A DNA stretch of 64,000 nucleotides, from NCBI RefSeq assembly GCF_008122205.1, contig NZ_PHNJ01000013.1, forward strand, positions 1 to 64,000, read 5' to 3'. Below, piece by piece: positions 50,517 to 60,104 of this stretch. A program made the translations under genes and the position numbers. Source of the stretch: Natronococcus pandeyae (GTDB lineage Archaea; Halobacteriota; Halobacteria; Halobacteriales; Natrialbaceae). The notes under the pieces were generated by a model, which was not told the DNA's origin, made no database searches, and was given only the letters and a program-made list of their open reading frames with translations. Numbering within the stretch: position 1 is the first letter of the stretch; each line of letters opens with the position of its first letter.

Positions 50517-51566
50517 CTACGACCCGTCCTGGCAAGAGTCGTACAGGTGGCAGGCGACCTCGCGGTCGTCGTCGAACTCCACCTTTTGTTCGATCGGGGG
50601 CGACTCGGTCTTGCAGATCTCGCCGATGTACTCCGAGCATCGCCCGTGGAACCGGCAGCCGGAGGGGACGTCAATTGCGTCCCCGACCTCACCCGCGAGT
50701 TCGACGCGCTCGCGTCCCACGTTGGGGTCCGGAACCGGCACCGCGTTGATGAGTGCGCGGGTGTACGGGTGTTGTGGGTTCTCGATCACGTCCTCGGTGT
50801 CTCCCTTTTCGACGATCTCGCCCATGTACATGATCGCGAGTCGGTCACACATGTGACGAAGCAGCGAGAGGTCGTGGCTGATGTATACGACGGACAGGTT
50901 GAACTCCTCGGTCATCCGCTCCATCAACGACAGCACGCCCGCCCGAAGCGAGACGTCGAGCATGCTGACGGGTTCGTCGGCGACGATGAAATCGGGATCC
51001 AAGACGAGCGCTCGAGCGATGGCGACCCGCTGTCGTTGACCGCCGGACAGTTCGTGGGGATACTGATCGAAGTACTGGTCCGGTGGCTGGAGTTCCGCGA
51101 ACTCCAGAGCCCGCCGGATGCGAGCGGTTTCGTTCGCAATGTCGTGGATCCGCAGTGGCTCAGCGAGCGTGTCGTACACCGTCATGCGGGGGTTCAACGA
51201 CTCGAACGGGTCCTGGAAGATCATCTGCGAGTTCTGCCGGAACTCGGCGAGTTCTTCGTCGTCGGGCTCCGTGAGGTCCATGCCCTTGAACTCGATCCGA
51301 CCGTCCGTCGGCTCGTGAAGCTTCACGAGGGACATCCCTGTCGTCGTTTTCCCACAGCCCGACTCGCCGGCGAGTCCGAGCGTCTCGCCGTGTTCGAGTT
51401 CGAAGCTCACGCCGTCGACAGCATGGACGTAGTCCGCCTCCTTCGCCGTCACCGCACGAAGGACACTGGAGATCAACCCCTCGTTGACCTGAAAGTGCTT
51501 CTGTAGCCCTTCCACTCGAAGGAGCGGGTTCTCGCTCGAGTCGTCAGGTGATCCAGCGTCACTCAT
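50517..51566 (-). CDS. Peptide ABC transporter ATP-binding protein (OppF/DppF-like)
   Basis: 349 residues. Walker [17 protein letters not shown], signature LSGGQRQRVAIARAL, Walker B DPDFIVADEPVSMLDVS and the C-terminal oligopeptide extension with Cys residues (GCRFHGRCSEYIGEICKTE) place it in the DppF/OppF class. It is the last gene in the operon and overlaps nothing, starting 1 base after the partner's stop. It powers uptake together with the partner at 51568. Confidence 0.95.
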   Translation of the reverse strand: MSDAGSPDDSSENPLLRVEGLQKHFQVNEGLISSVLRAVTAKEADYVHAVDGVSFELEHGETLGLAGESGCGKTTTGMSLVKLHEPTDGRIEFKGMDLTEPDDEELAEFRQNSQMIFQDPFESLNPRMTVYDTLAEPLRIHDIANETARIRRALEFAELQPPDQYFDQYPHELSGGQRQRVAIARALVLDPDFIVADEPVSMLDVSLRAGVLSLMERMTEEFNLSVVYISHDLSLLRHMCDRLAIMYMGEIVEKGDTEDVIENPQHPYTRALINAVPVPDPNVGRERVELAGEVGDAIDVPSGCRFHGRCSEYIGEICKTESPPIEQKVEFDDDREVACHLYDSCQDGS

Positions 51567-51567
51567 C

Positions 51568-52620
51568 TCAATTGTTCACCTCCGCGGCCGACCGGGTGGA
51601 CCGAGCTGCCTCCGTCTCCTCCCACGTTTCGGGATCGTCGGCCCGCGAGCGGAACCCGTCATCTATCTCGTCGGCGTAGTGGCAGTACGTCCGGAGATCG
51701 CCCTGCTGCTGCGCCTCCGGTTCGACTGTCCGACACTCGTCGGTCGCGATCGGGCATCGCTCCGCGAACCGACAGCCAGACGGTGGGTCGGTCAGTTCCG
51801 GCGGATAGCCGGCGATCGACAGAAGATCCTGATCCGACTGCCGGATATTCGGAAACGCCCGCTTGAGCCCGATCGTGTACGGATGGTACGGATTTCCGAA
51901 TATCTCCTCGACGGGACCCTCCTCCGCGATCTTGCCCGCGTACATCACGATCACGCGATCGCAGGTCTCCGCGACCACGCTTACGTCGTGGGTGATCACC
52001 ATCATCGAGGAGTTGATGTCCGACTGGATCTCCCCGATACGTTTCAGGATCTGATCCTGCATGATCACGTCGAGCGCCGTCGTCGGCTCGTCCGCGAGCA
52101 CGAGCGACGGTTCGAGCGCAAGCGCCATCGCGATCATCGCCCGCTGTCGCATACCGCCGGAGAACTGGTGTGGGTAGTCGTCCGCTCGCTCGGGGTCGAG
52201 ACCGACGAGATCGAACATCTCGGCGACGATCTCGTTGGACTCGGTTCGCCCCGTTCCAGGGCGATGCGTCTCGATCGCCTCGACGATCTGCTCGTGGATC
52301 GTGTAGACGGGATCGAGTGCGTTCATCGCCGACTGGGCGATCATCGATATCTCCTCCCACTTGTATCGACGGCGTTCCGCTTCGGACATCTCCGTGAGAT
52401 CCCTGCCGTCGAACTCGATCGAGCCACGGTTAACGTAGCCCTCATCCGGGAGGATGCCGATGATTGCCTTCGCGAGCGTGGTTTTTCCACAGCCGGACTC
52501 ACCGACGATCCCGAGGTTCTCCCCCTCTTCGATGGAGAACGAGACCCCGTCGACCGCCTGCGCCGGTGCTGATTCCGTTTCGTAGTAGACTTCCAGATCT
52601 GAAACTTCGAGTACGGACAT
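51568..52620 (-). CDS. Peptide ABC transporter ATP-binding protein (OppD/DppD-like)
   Basis: 350 residues. Walker [18 protein letters not shown], signature [20 protein letters not shown], Walker [20 protein letters not shown], and the Opp-type C-terminus ([20 protein letters not shown]). It ends directly adjacent to the DppC gene start region and precedes OppF by one base. With OppF it forms the ATPase pair. Confidence 0.95.
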   Translation of the reverse strand: MSVLEVSDLEVYYETESAPAQAVDGVSFSIEEGENLGIVGESGCGKTTLAKAIIGILPDEGYVNRGSIEFDGRDLTEMSEAERRRYKWEEISMIAQSAMNALDPVYTIHEQIVEAIETHRPGTGRTESNEIVAEMFDLVGLDPERADDYPHQFSGGMRQRAMIAMALALEPSLVLADEPTTALDVIMQDQILKRIGEIQSDINSSMMVITHDVSVVAETCDRVIVMYAGKIAEEGPVEEIFGNPYHPYTIGLKRAFPNIRQSDQDLLSIAGYPPELTDPPSGCRFAERCPIATDECRTVEPEAQQQGDLRTYCHYADEIDDGFRSRADDPETWEETEAARSTRSAAEVNN

Positions 52621-53604
52621 TTATCTGAGCTCTGGGTTCGTGATCTCCTCGTACCCGCGGCCGATCAGGAACCCACTGATGACCACGAGACCGATACAGA
52701 TGCCCGGCGGAATGAACCACCACCAGGCACCGAAGTCGAGCGCGGAGTACGCGCGTGACGACTGCAGCATCGTTCCCCACGAGACCGTGTTCGGATCACC
52801 GAGTCCGATGAACGACACGCCGGCTTCGGCGAGGATCGCCCACGCGATGGCGAACGCCCCGTAGAGGAACGATAGCGGAAGCACGTTCGGTGCGAGATGT
52901 CTGGAGATGATGTGCCAGTCGCTCGCACCGGCAACCTGTGCCGCCTTGACGAACGGTCGCTCACGAAGCGACAGCGCCTGTGACCGGATCACCCGTGCCG
53001 TCGACCGCCACTGGAGCAGGATGATCGCCAAGAGGATGTTCCAGAGGCTCGGCCCCAGCAGGGCGACGAGAATGATCACCGTCGGCAGGAGCGGCATCCC
53101 GTACAGGAAGTCGACGATCCGCATCAGCATGTCGTCGATCTTGCCGCCGTAGTAGCCCGCCGTCAGCCCGACGAGCGTGCCGATTCCGGCGGTAAACACT
53201 GCCGCCACTAGCCCGACCAATAGAGCAGCCCGGGATCCGTACACGAGTTGACTGAAGATGTCGAATCCCTCGGCCGTCGTCCCGAGCAGGTAGCCCGACT
53301 CTGAGGACATGAACGACGGCTCCATCCAGTCGGCCACGATAATTCCCGCGTCGCTCTCGTACTGCCGGTTGAGCGGCCGGTACGGCGCGATGAACGGCGC
53401 GAACACGGCGACGATCATGAAGAAGGCGATGGTGATCATGGCGAGACGGACCATCAGGTCGTCGGTGAGCATGCGCCACTGCTTCGCGAGCGTCTCTCGC
53501 CACAACCGCAGGTTACGTCTCCACCGGTCGACGCTTTCGTCCTCCTGGTCGACCTCTCCGTCGTCAATGTCTGCGAAGATCGATGGTTTGTCCTGAGTTG
53601 CCAT
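52621..53604 (-). CDS. Peptide ABC transporter permease (DppC-like)
   Basis: 327 residues; start ATG 53604 (MATQDKPSIFADIDDGEV). Several membrane spans follow (MITIAFFMIVAVFAPFIAPY, LLVGLVAAVFTAGIGTLVG). The conserved permease loop is seen near FVKAAQVAGASDWHIISRHL, matching the EAA motif (AAxxxGxxxxxIxxxHxxP). Family: DppC/OppC, binding-protein-dependent permease. It overlaps a longer in-frame upstream reading that belongs to the next gene's other strand; the start here is preferred. It lies 2 bases after DppB. Confidence 0.93.
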   Translation of the reverse strand: MATQDKPSIFADIDDGEVDQEDESVDRWRRNLRLWRETLAKQWRMLTDDLMVRLAMITIAFFMIVAVFAPFIAPYRPLNRQYESDAGIIVADWMEPSFMSSESGYLLGTTAEGFDIFSQLVYGSRAALLVGLVAAVFTAGIGTLVGLTAGYYGGKIDDMLMRIVDFLYGMPLLPTVIILVALLGPSLWNILLAIILLQWRSTARVIRSQALSLRERPFVKAAQVAGASDWHIISRHLAPNVLPLSFLYGAFAIAWAILAEAGVSFIGLGDPNTVSWGTMLQSSRAYSALDFGAWWWFIPPGICIGLVVISGFLIGRGYEEITNPELR

Positions 53605-53606
53605 GG

Positions 53607-54584
53607 TTAGTCGTAAGTCACCCGTGGATCCAAGTAGCCGTACAGGAGGTCGGCGATGAAGTTCAGGATGATGATCGTAGCGGCGAGCACCATGAACGTG
53701 CCCTGTGCGACCGGGAAGTCGCGCCGCAACACGGCGTTGACCATCTCCCGTCCGAGGCCGGGCCACCCGAACACGGTCTCGATGAGGACGCTTCCGCCGA
53801 CAGCGTAGCCGAGCGCAATCGCTGCAGCCGTGATGATCGGTAGCAGCGCGTTCCGTGCCGCGTGCCTGAACATGATCGCCCGCTCGCTGAGCCCCTTCGC
53901 GCGACAGACGTCGATGAAGTCCTGTGAGAGCACTTCCATCATGCTCGAGCGCATGATCAGAAGCGGGTAGCCCATGTAGTAGAACGCGAGCACCGCTGCA
54001 GGAGCGACGAGATGGTGCAGGAAGTCGAGGTTGAAGATCCGCGCCCCGAACGTGTCGTACGTCTGCCCGGACGTCCCCATTCCGCTCATCGGGATCACAC
54101 CGAGCGTCGCGCCGAAGAGCCACAGCACGATGAGCCCGACGTAGAAGGTGGGGAGGCTCCGCGCGGTTAGCGCAGTCACGACGGTCGTCTTCTCGAATCT
54201 GGATCCCCGGTACCATCCGCTGAGCACGCCGAGGACGATCCCCAGGATGTACGCGACAACGAACGCGCTCAACATCAACACTAGCGTGTTCGGGAGGTAC
54301 GTCCAGATCACGTCCCGGACGGGTTCGTTGGTGTGGAACGATCGTCCGAAGTTGAGAGTGAGCGCGTTCTCGAGGAAGCGCACGTACTGGATGTACAGCG
54401 GCTGGTTGAGGCCGTAGCTCTCGATGACCTGTTGTCGTGCCTCCGGCGTCATCTGCGCGGAGACGACGAACGCTGTCGGATCGCCCGGCATGAGACGGAA
54501 CAGGAAGAACAACACAGTTCCGACTGCCCAGAAGGTCACGCCGAGCTGGAGCAGCCGTCGGATGACGAAACTTGCTTTACTCAT
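53607..54584 (-). CDS. Peptide ABC transporter permease (DppB-like)
   Basis: 325 residues, starting MSKASFVIRRLLQLGVTF. Signature elements are LFFLFRLMPGDPTAFVVSAQ (DppB N-terminus), LYIQYVRFLENALTLNFGRS and the EAA loop DFIDVCRAKGLSERAIMFRH, AARNALLPIITAAAIALGY. With DppC it forms the membrane channel. It follows the binding-protein gene after 53 bases. Confidence 0.94.
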   Translation of the reverse strand: MSKASFVIRRLLQLGVTFWAVGTVLFFLFRLMPGDPTAFVVSAQMTPEARQQVIESYGLNQPLYIQYVRFLENALTLNFGRSFHTNEPVRDVIWTYLPNTLVLMLSAFVVAYILGIVLGVLSGWYRGSRFEKTTVVTALTARSLPTFYVGLIVLWLFGATLGVIPMSGMGTSGQTYDTFGARIFNLDFLHHLVAPAAVLAFYYMGYPLLIMRSSMMEVLSQDFIDVCRAKGLSERAIMFRHAARNALLPIITAAAIALGYAVGGSVLIETVFGWPGLGREMVNAVLRRDFPVAQGTFMVLAATIIILNFIADLLYGYLDPRVTYD

Positions 54585-54637
54585 ATTCGGTGGTAGGTGG
54601 TATCATTCGAATCTGAACCGCAACCGCGGGCAGGTGT

Positions 54638-56329
54638 TTATTCGTCCAGGTGGTGGAGCATTCCGTCCTCGTCGTACCCGTAACCGGCATTTTGGAGCCG
54701 TTCGATCCCGACGTCGACGTCCTCCTCGTACTGGGGGACGTCCTCCGTGTGGAGCGGACCGAACGCCTCGGTGACGACGTTGAACCCGGGCTCCGGAACA
54801 CCAAAGAGAATCTGGTCGATGATCGCCGACCGCGGGACCGCGTTGTACGCTGCCTTCCGCACTTCGGGATCGCCGAGACCATCGGATCGCTGGTTGGGCG
54901 TACAGTGCCAGAAAGACGTGGCCGGGACCGACTGGACGCTGATCTCGTCCAGATCCCGGTTCTCGTCGAGTTGGCGGTCGATCCGGCCGAACGGCTCGTA
55001 GTTGAGGTCGCCGTTACGTAGGTTCTCCCACACCGTCGACGTCTCCGGAATGATCCGCCAGAACCGTTGCTCGAAGTCGACCGGCGCGAAGTGGTCGTCG
55101 AACCGTTCGAGCCCGAGCTCGGCACCCCGGTCCCAGTAGTCGAACTGGAGCGGACCCGAGCCCACGGGCTCTTCGACGTTCACCTGGCTCGGCTCGTCGC
55201 GATCCGCCCACCGGTGCTCGGGGAGGATCGGGATCTGTGTGCCGACGAGCAGGTTGAACGGACCGAGCGGGTTGTCCTCGGGCATGTGGATCCGAACCGT
55301 GCTGTCGTCGACCACTTCCGCTTCGTCGATGAAGTCCGACTGGACCGAGTACACTGGCACCTCGTTCTCGTTGATGTAGTTGTAGCTGAACGCGACGTCC
55401 TCGACGGTAAGCGGCTCGCCGTCGTGGAAGGTATGGTCACGGATCGTGTACTCCATCGTCGTCGTATCGACGCGCTCATACTCGGTTGCGAGACTCACGT
55501 CGGTGTCAATCTCGACCTGGTCGTTGAGTCGGACGAGGCTGTCGTACATCACCGAGAAGTTGTACGTGTGTTTGTTCTCGTCGTTGTGGCCGAGGATGTT
55601 CATCGTGTCGAGCGCCTCCGGCCAGTACCCCTTCAGGGTGTCCTCGCCGCCCTGCATTTCGAGGTTGATCATCGTCCAGTAGGAGTTGAACCCTAGCGGA
55701 AGGTCAGCCTCCCAGTTGTCGACCTGCTCGTTGTTATACACGGCCAGGAACGGCATGTCGACGATCGGCATCTGCGGCAGATCCTCCATCAGGGTCCGCT
55801 GGAGGTCGTGCACCAACTCGATCCGAGTGTCCTCATCGGGCTCCTCGAGGTACTGATCCATCAGCTCGTCGGCGTCGGGGTTCTCGTACCCGGCGAAGTT
55901 CCCCTGGCCCGGATCGGTGTTTTCGGAGTACATCGTAGAGTTGAGCTCCAGCACCGGGTCGATGGTGAAGAACGTGTGCCATAACGAGAAGTCGTAGTCG
56001 TACTCCACGTCGACGCGATTGAACAACGTCCCCCACTCCAGCACCTCGACCTCCATGTCGAGCCCGATATCCCCGAACTGGTCTGCCATGAGGTTGATTG
56101 CGTCGTGCCGAGGCGGATTGTAGCTCTGCGCGTTGTTGAGGAACTGGTACGTCGGCAGTTGCTCGCCGAGTTTGTCGGGATCGGTCGCCTCGACATCGGC
56201 TCCGTCGCTGTCATCCTCATCGCCGTCACCACCGGTACAGCCAGCGATCACAGTAAGTCCGCCGAGACCCGCCGTCGCGCCCGCTTTGCTTAGAAATCCT
56301 CGCCGATTGGTTGTGCCTCTGTGTGACAT
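54638..56329 (-). CDS. Extracellular peptide-binding protein, family 5 (DppA/OppA-like), lipoprotein
   Basis: 563 residues. MSHRGTTNRRGFLSKAG (twin Arg) and the lipobox TVIAGC give Tat export and a lipid anchor. A Gly/Asp/Glu linker follows. Family 5 marks include EYTIRDHTFHDGEPLTVEDV, AFSYNYINENEVPVYSVQSD (the DDV-type cleft motif), and RIHMPEDNPLGPFNLLVGTQ, ILPEHRWADRDEPSQV. Family members bind di- to oligopeptides or nickel-type ligands. It is the first gene of the five-gene uptake operon running to 50517. Confidence 0.94.
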   Translation of the reverse strand: MSHRGTTNRRGFLSKAGATAGLGGLTVIAGCTGGDGDEDDSDGADVEATDPDKLGEQLPTYQFLNNAQSYNPPRHDAINLMADQFGDIGLDMEVEVLEWGTLFNRVDVEYDYDFSLWHTFFTIDPVLELNSTMYSENTDPGQGNFAGYENPDADELMDQYLEEPDEDTRIELVHDLQRTLMEDLPQMPIVDMPFLAVYNNEQVDNWEADLPLGFNSYWTMINLEMQGGEDTLKGYWPEALDTMNILGHNDENKHTYNFSVMYDSLVRLNDQVEIDTDVSLATEYERVDTTTMEYTIRDHTFHDGEPLTVEDVAFSYNYINENEVPVYSVQSDFIDEAEVVDDSTVRIHMPEDNPLGPFNLLVGTQIPILPEHRWADRDEPSQVNVEEPVGSGPLQFDYWDRGAELGLERFDDHFAPVDFEQRFWRIIPETSTVWENLRNGDLNYEPFGRIDRQLDENRDLDEISVQSVPATSFWHCTPNQRSDGLGDPEVRKAAYNAVPRSAIIDQILFGVPEPGFNVVTEAFGPLHTEDVPQYEEDVDVGIERLQNAGYGYDEDGMLHHLDE

Positions 56330-56350
56330 ACTTCCATACCAATATTTTTC

Positions 56351-56364
56351 AGGTTGATAAACCT
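56351..56364 (-). promoter_or_regulatory. Palindrome in the leader of the peptide transporter operon
   Basis: AGGTT-GATA-AACCT is a perfect 5-bp inverted repeat 22 bases ahead of the start codon at 56329 and may be an operator. TATTTTTC-like bases at 56341-56350 adjoin it. Confidence 0.3.
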
Positions 56365-56880
56365 ACTGGCCAGAATGTTCACTCGGACTTAAATATTAAA
56401 GATAAGAAAGGTCCATTTAATACCCTATAAAGGTATGAACCAGTGGTATACGCTGAACGGGTGCAGTACCACGGCGTTCACATCGTGAATACGCGCCGTT
56501 ACTACAGGATACACTCTTCGTTCGGACGCCCCTTCGAGTTTCTACTACCAACGATGAAGTAACAGGCTGCTGTATCAAGACGGGAATTGGTCGGAACGGA
56601 GTGAATTCCGAACCGTCGTGGGGAGGCTACCTGTCCGCCAACGGAACGAGGCGTATCCGGAAGAGCAGGCGGTGAACGCCACATTCAAGAAGAGTGTGGT
56701 CGTGTGCCGACTGCTCGAAGCGAGCCACAAGATACCCTCGAATCTATTGATGCCAAGACGGATTCCCCGTAATAAAAACAACACCGAGGAATCCCGACTG
56801 GTCGAGGAGAGGGGTTGACGACGGTTCGGCCCCACCAGCAGTCCACCAGACATTCCACGGGACCTCCAGTCCCACTAGGG
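56365..56880. other. Intergenic region, possibly decayed TnpB element
   Basis: Frames such as LPVRQRNEAYPEEQAVNATF (56620-56680) lie just upstream of an IS605-type right end and may be the decayed tail of tnpB. The rest, up to about 56500, includes the promoter of the transporter operon and nothing else recognisable. Confidence 0.35.
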
Positions 56881-56964
56881 TGTCGTAGTCCGGTAATTGA
56901 ACTGCAAACCTGAAACGCCCACCGGTCGGGGTTCCACGCCGTAAACGGCGTGGAGGAGGTCAAC
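56881..56964 (+). mobile_element. Right-end scar of an IS605/TnpB element
   Basis: The hairpin CCACGCCGT-AA-ACGGCGTGG (56934-56953) is followed by AGGAGGTCAAC. It matches the right-end layout at 1-77, 36871-36905 and 60105-60159. A decayed tnpB tail may precede it. Confidence 0.6.
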
Positions 56965-57007
56965 TGTGACTACACATACTGCCGCTACCAGTCAGACGGT
57001 CGAACGA

Positions 57008-57241
57008 TCATTTACGACCGGTATTATCTTCGAGGTCGCTTTCGGCCCGTGCGGCGCGCCTGACGTCCACGAGCCGTCGTCGATACTCCCAGTACCCGCC
57101 GCCTATCAGCAGTCCACCCAGTACGACTCCGGTGACGGGATCACCTCGATACCAGAACCAACCGACTGCAGCCGCTGCAGCTAACGCCGAGAGACCAAAA
57201 GCGATCTTCGCACGGCCTCTGCTACGTGCAACGTCTACCAT
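57008..57241 (-). CDS. Small membrane protein, hypothetical, 77 aa
   Basis: Two hydrophobic spans (KIAFGLSALAAAAAVGWFWY and GVVLGGLLIGGGYWEYR) in a small, Arg-rich protein starting MVDVARSRGR at 57241. The polar tail (RRAARAESDLEDNTGRK) is cytoplasmic or outside depending on topology. Not recognised. It lies between a mobile-element scar and the M28 peptidase gene. Confidence 0.55.
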   Translation of the reverse strand: MVDVARSRGRAKIAFGLSALAAAAAVGWFWYRGDPVTGVVLGGLLIGGGYWEYRRRLVDVRRAARAESDLEDNTGRK

Positions 57242-57767
57242 CCTACTCGCCTCGCCTCCCCGGTCGTCGGTCCCCGTTTCGCCTCTCCGTCCGGGATTTC
57301 CGCAGACAGATCTCGAGACACCTCGGTCGTTGACGCATCAGGGAACGGATTAACTCCATGGTTCTCGGACACCGGTAGGTGAACTCCTCCACCGCACGTC
57401 GATCGCTGAGGACGAGGCTTCGATATCATCTCTCGGCCTTCCCGTTGCAGGGAGGCCGGGATGGTGCGCTGTTCGTATACCGTCCATGATGGCCTCGAGC
57501 CGGCATAACGGATCTGTGCCTCTTAACCCGGCCTCCGGTTCCTCAGCGCGCTGAGGCCAGCAGCCACCGACCGCTGTTCATCTTGAACGTATGAAAGTGA
57601 CTAACAAGAAAGTGTCGGCTCTTGCCCGTCCGACCGTATTTCTCGTCCGCATCGCGGACTGCAATGTCCCTTGAGGACGAGGAGTAGCCTTGTCACGAGT
57701 TGTATCCGGCCTAGCGTCTCGGGGTCACTCGCAACTCCCGGGACCGCCAGGTCACGGCAGTGAAATC
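57242..57767. other. Intergenic region with inverted repeats
   Basis: GGCCTTCCC-GTTGCA-GGGAGGCC at 57444-57466 is a strong hairpin followed by GGGATGGT, which could be a terminator or a decayed element end. No gene is supported. A 27-codon frame (MKVTNKKVSALARPTVFLVR, about 57592-57675) may be chance. Confidence 0.3.
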
Positions 57768-59162
57768 TCACTCGATCCGATCACTCCACGGCCACGGACG
57801 TGGCTCTCCCCACGGCCACGTGTCCGTTGCTTTCATTCCGATGTCGTATCCCTCCTCGATGGTCTCGGCTCGGATCTCCTCGCTCGACCGCTCGTCGACC
57901 CACCGATCCGCTTCCGCAAGCTTCGCGACTCCAGCAGCACACAACACTGACAGGTCACGCAGATCACGAGGATCGAGTTTGTCGAACGTGTCCCCGTGCG
58001 TGTGTCCCCATCCCCGACCGCTGCCCTCCGTAGTTGATCGAGCCTGGGCGCCAGCGACGCCCCGCTGAACGAACGGCCAGTGGTCGCTGTGGGGACGCAA
58101 TCCGTCCTCGATCCCGATCGGAATCTCGAACTCGTCGCTCACCTCGGCAAAGGCCTCGCCGATCGCTTCGCTCCCGTGTGTGTGGATCTCGAGATCTCGG
58201 GAGTACCCCGCCCCGTCGGCGTTGACCACGCATTTGACGCGATCGAGGTCGTGGGTGTGCGTCCAGTAGTAAGAACCGTACAGACCGGTTTCCTCCGCAC
58301 CGAAGACGACGAGTCGCACGCGGCTCTCGAGGGTCTCCTCGATCGACGCGAGGATCCGAGCCACGCCGACGACGAGCGCGGAACCGAACCCGTTGTCGTT
58401 CGCACCGGTTCCGACATCGTGCGCATCGACGTGTGCGGTAAACAGCACTTCGTCCTCCGTGTCAGGGCCGACGACCGCCTCGATGTTCGCGGACGTTGCG
58501 GGCTCGTTTCGTGCCTCGACCGACAGCGTCGCTTCGATCCCGCCGTTCCCCTCGACGTCCTCACAGTGCCGGGCGAGACGTGCACCAACCTCCTTGCTGA
58601 GGCCCGCTGCCGGGATCGGCCCCGGTCCGTCGATGCGTCCGATGCCGCCGGTCGGCGGCAGTGCACCCTCGAGATGATTGTAGAAGAGGAACGCCTCGGC
58701 GCCTGATTCGGCCGCATAGCTATACTTCTCGCTGCGGTGGACCCATCGACCGTAGTCGTCCGGGGTTAGACTCGACGCCATGGCGATCGCTCCCGAGAGA
58801 TCGACCCCCTCGAAGTCCTCCGGGAGCCCGTCTCCCATGTCGACGATCTCGCCGGTAACACTCCCTGACGGCGTCCCTGGCAGCTCGACCAGTTCGTGCG
58901 AATGATCGAAGATACTGTCGCGACGTCCCTGATGAACCGTCAACGACGCGTTCTCGCGCCACCATCCGGGGATCGGAAATGGCGTCTTCGTGACATCCTC
59001 GAGTCCGGCTTCGCTAAACTCGTCCGCGATCAGGTCCGCACCGATCCGTTCACCCTCGTGGCCCGGCATGCGATCGTCGAGATCCGAGAGATCGGCAAGG
59101 AGGTTCCATGCCGTCGTATCCGTGTAGGCCTCACCGATCGCCGCTGCCGGAAGTAATGTCAT
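57768..59162 (-). CDS. M28-family metallopeptidase
   Basis: 464 residues, starting MTLLPAAAIGEAYTDTTAWN with no signal peptide. An M28 catalytic domain is clear from about residue 230: EVLFTAHVDAHDVGTGANDN (first zinc His and Asp), LVVFGAEETGLYGSYYWTHT (Glu pair), VVNADGAGYSRDLEIHTHG (Asp), and the C-terminal His in GLRPHSDHWPFVQRG. The first 200 residues form a PA-like or unknown N-domain (GEIVDMGDGLPEDFEGVDLS). It is probably an aminopeptidase for peptides brought in by the neighbouring transporter. Cytoplasmic by eye. Confidence 0.9.
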   Translation of the reverse strand: MTLLPAAAIGEAYTDTTAWNLLADLSDLDDRMPGHEGERIGADLIADEFSEAGLEDVTKTPFPIPGWWRENASLTVHQGRRDSIFDHSHELVELPGTPSGSVTGEIVDMGDGLPEDFEGVDLSGAIAMASSLTPDDYGRWVHRSEKYSYAAESGAEAFLFYNHLEGALPPTGGIGRIDGPGPIPAAGLSKEVGARLARHCEDVEGNGGIEATLSVEARNEPATSANIEAVVGPDTEDEVLFTAHVDAHDVGTGANDNGFGSALVVGVARILASIEETLESRVRLVVFGAEETGLYGSYYWTHTHDLDRVKCVVNADGAGYSRDLEIHTHGSEAIGEAFAEVSDEFEIPIGIEDGLRPHSDHWPFVQRGVAGAQARSTTEGSGRGWGHTHGDTFDKLDPRDLRDLSVLCAAGVAKLAEADRWVDERSSEEIRAETIEEGYDIGMKATDTWPWGEPRPWPWSDRIE

Positions 59163-59370
59163 AGATTTATTTTACAAATAGTGTTGATTTCAATCTACCG
59201 GCCCATTTGAAACCACGGCCAAGACATCCAGAGAGTGAGCTCTTGACGATCTCACCACCTCCACAAATTGAGCCAGATTTCGTGTGAGAGTCGCGCTCTC
59301 TATTCACCAGCCCGATCACCCGCGTCTGTATCAGCTCTCGACGTGACCGCTACTCTGTCCGCTTGCGGGC

Positions 59371-59595
59371 TCAGTCGTCGCTCTCGTCGGCCGTCTGTGA
59401 GTCGCCAGCGGGCCCTTCGCTGTCCACGCTGACACCCCCCAGTCGTGATCCACGTGGTATCCCTCGCGTTCTTTTGCGCTGGGTGCGACGCGTATAAATT
59501 CGGCCTGTTCCCGGTCGGCCGGAATCGTCCGCCCGCCACAGTAGGAGAGGCCGGACTGGATGCCGGCGCGGAGCTCGGCAACTCCGACCGGAGCG
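59371..59595 (-). pseudogene. guaB (IMP dehydrogenase) 3' remnant
   Basis: The minus strand reads VGVAELRAGIQSGLSYCGG, AEFIRVAPSAKEREGYHVDH and DWG, then after a frameshift GVSVDSEGPAGDSQTADES and the stop at 59371. These are the last 70-odd residues of haloarchaeal IMP dehydrogenase. Upstream the gene is cut where an IS6 remnant begins (about 59602). The real guaB lies elsewhere. Confidence 0.8.
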
Positions 59596-59601
59596 TCTCG
59601 A

Positions 59602-59875
59602 CGGCCTCGAGCGGACGCTCGAGAGAAACACGACGTCAACGACGCTGTGTTTCTCGTCGATTCAGCACCGTGGCTCAAAGCTGCACTCCACGATCACGGA
59701 CTCCGATTTCGATATGAAAAGCACGGAAATCGGAACGCTGTTGAACGTCCCTTTCAAGAGATAAAACGACGTACCCCCCAGTTTGAAAACTGCTTCAGAA
59801 ACGCCGATCCAGCAACCGCCAAAACATGGTTCCAGAGCTACGCATACTGCTGGAACCAGCTAATCTGAACAATGT
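59602..59875 (+). pseudogene. IS6-family transposase C-terminal remnant
   Basis: Reads DAVFLVDSAPWLKAALHDHG, LRFRYEKHGNRNAVERPFQE, IKRRTPQFENCFRNADPATA and KTWFQSYAYCWNQLI, with the stop in TAATCTGAACAA. HGNRNAVERPFQEIKRRT is the conserved catalytic-Glu end of haloarchaeal IS6 transposases. The N-terminal half is missing; a related N-terminal stub lies at 32300-32416. The terminal AATCTGAACA is the inverted-repeat end seen in the 41618-41704 MITE. Confidence 0.75.
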
Positions 59876-60104
59876 GCATCGGATAGGGTCGTAGATTTAT
59901 ATCCGAAGCCCCAGTCACAACTGGTCGATGTACACGACTTGACGAAAGGACTTTGGGATTGTGATAGCGCTCAGGTCGCTTAGTCGTGAGTTCGTCCGGC
60001 ACTGTCTAATTAAGTTATTATGCCGTAGAACGGCGTTTGAGCGGCTGTGGAGCCGGCAGCGGTGAAATGTATGATCGTTACTCCTCGAGAAAGGTATGGT
60101 GGAA
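59876..60104. other. Intergenic region, no gene seen
   Basis: AT-rich bases around 60008-60030 include ATTAAGTTATTATGCCGTAG. No coding sequence is supported. Confidence 0.3.

Noticed and set aside
52621-54216. A longer in-frame reading that would extend the DppC permease by about 200 residues
   Set aside because: The extra part lies over the DppB gene in another frame and has no permease features; ATG 53604 starts the conserved protein.
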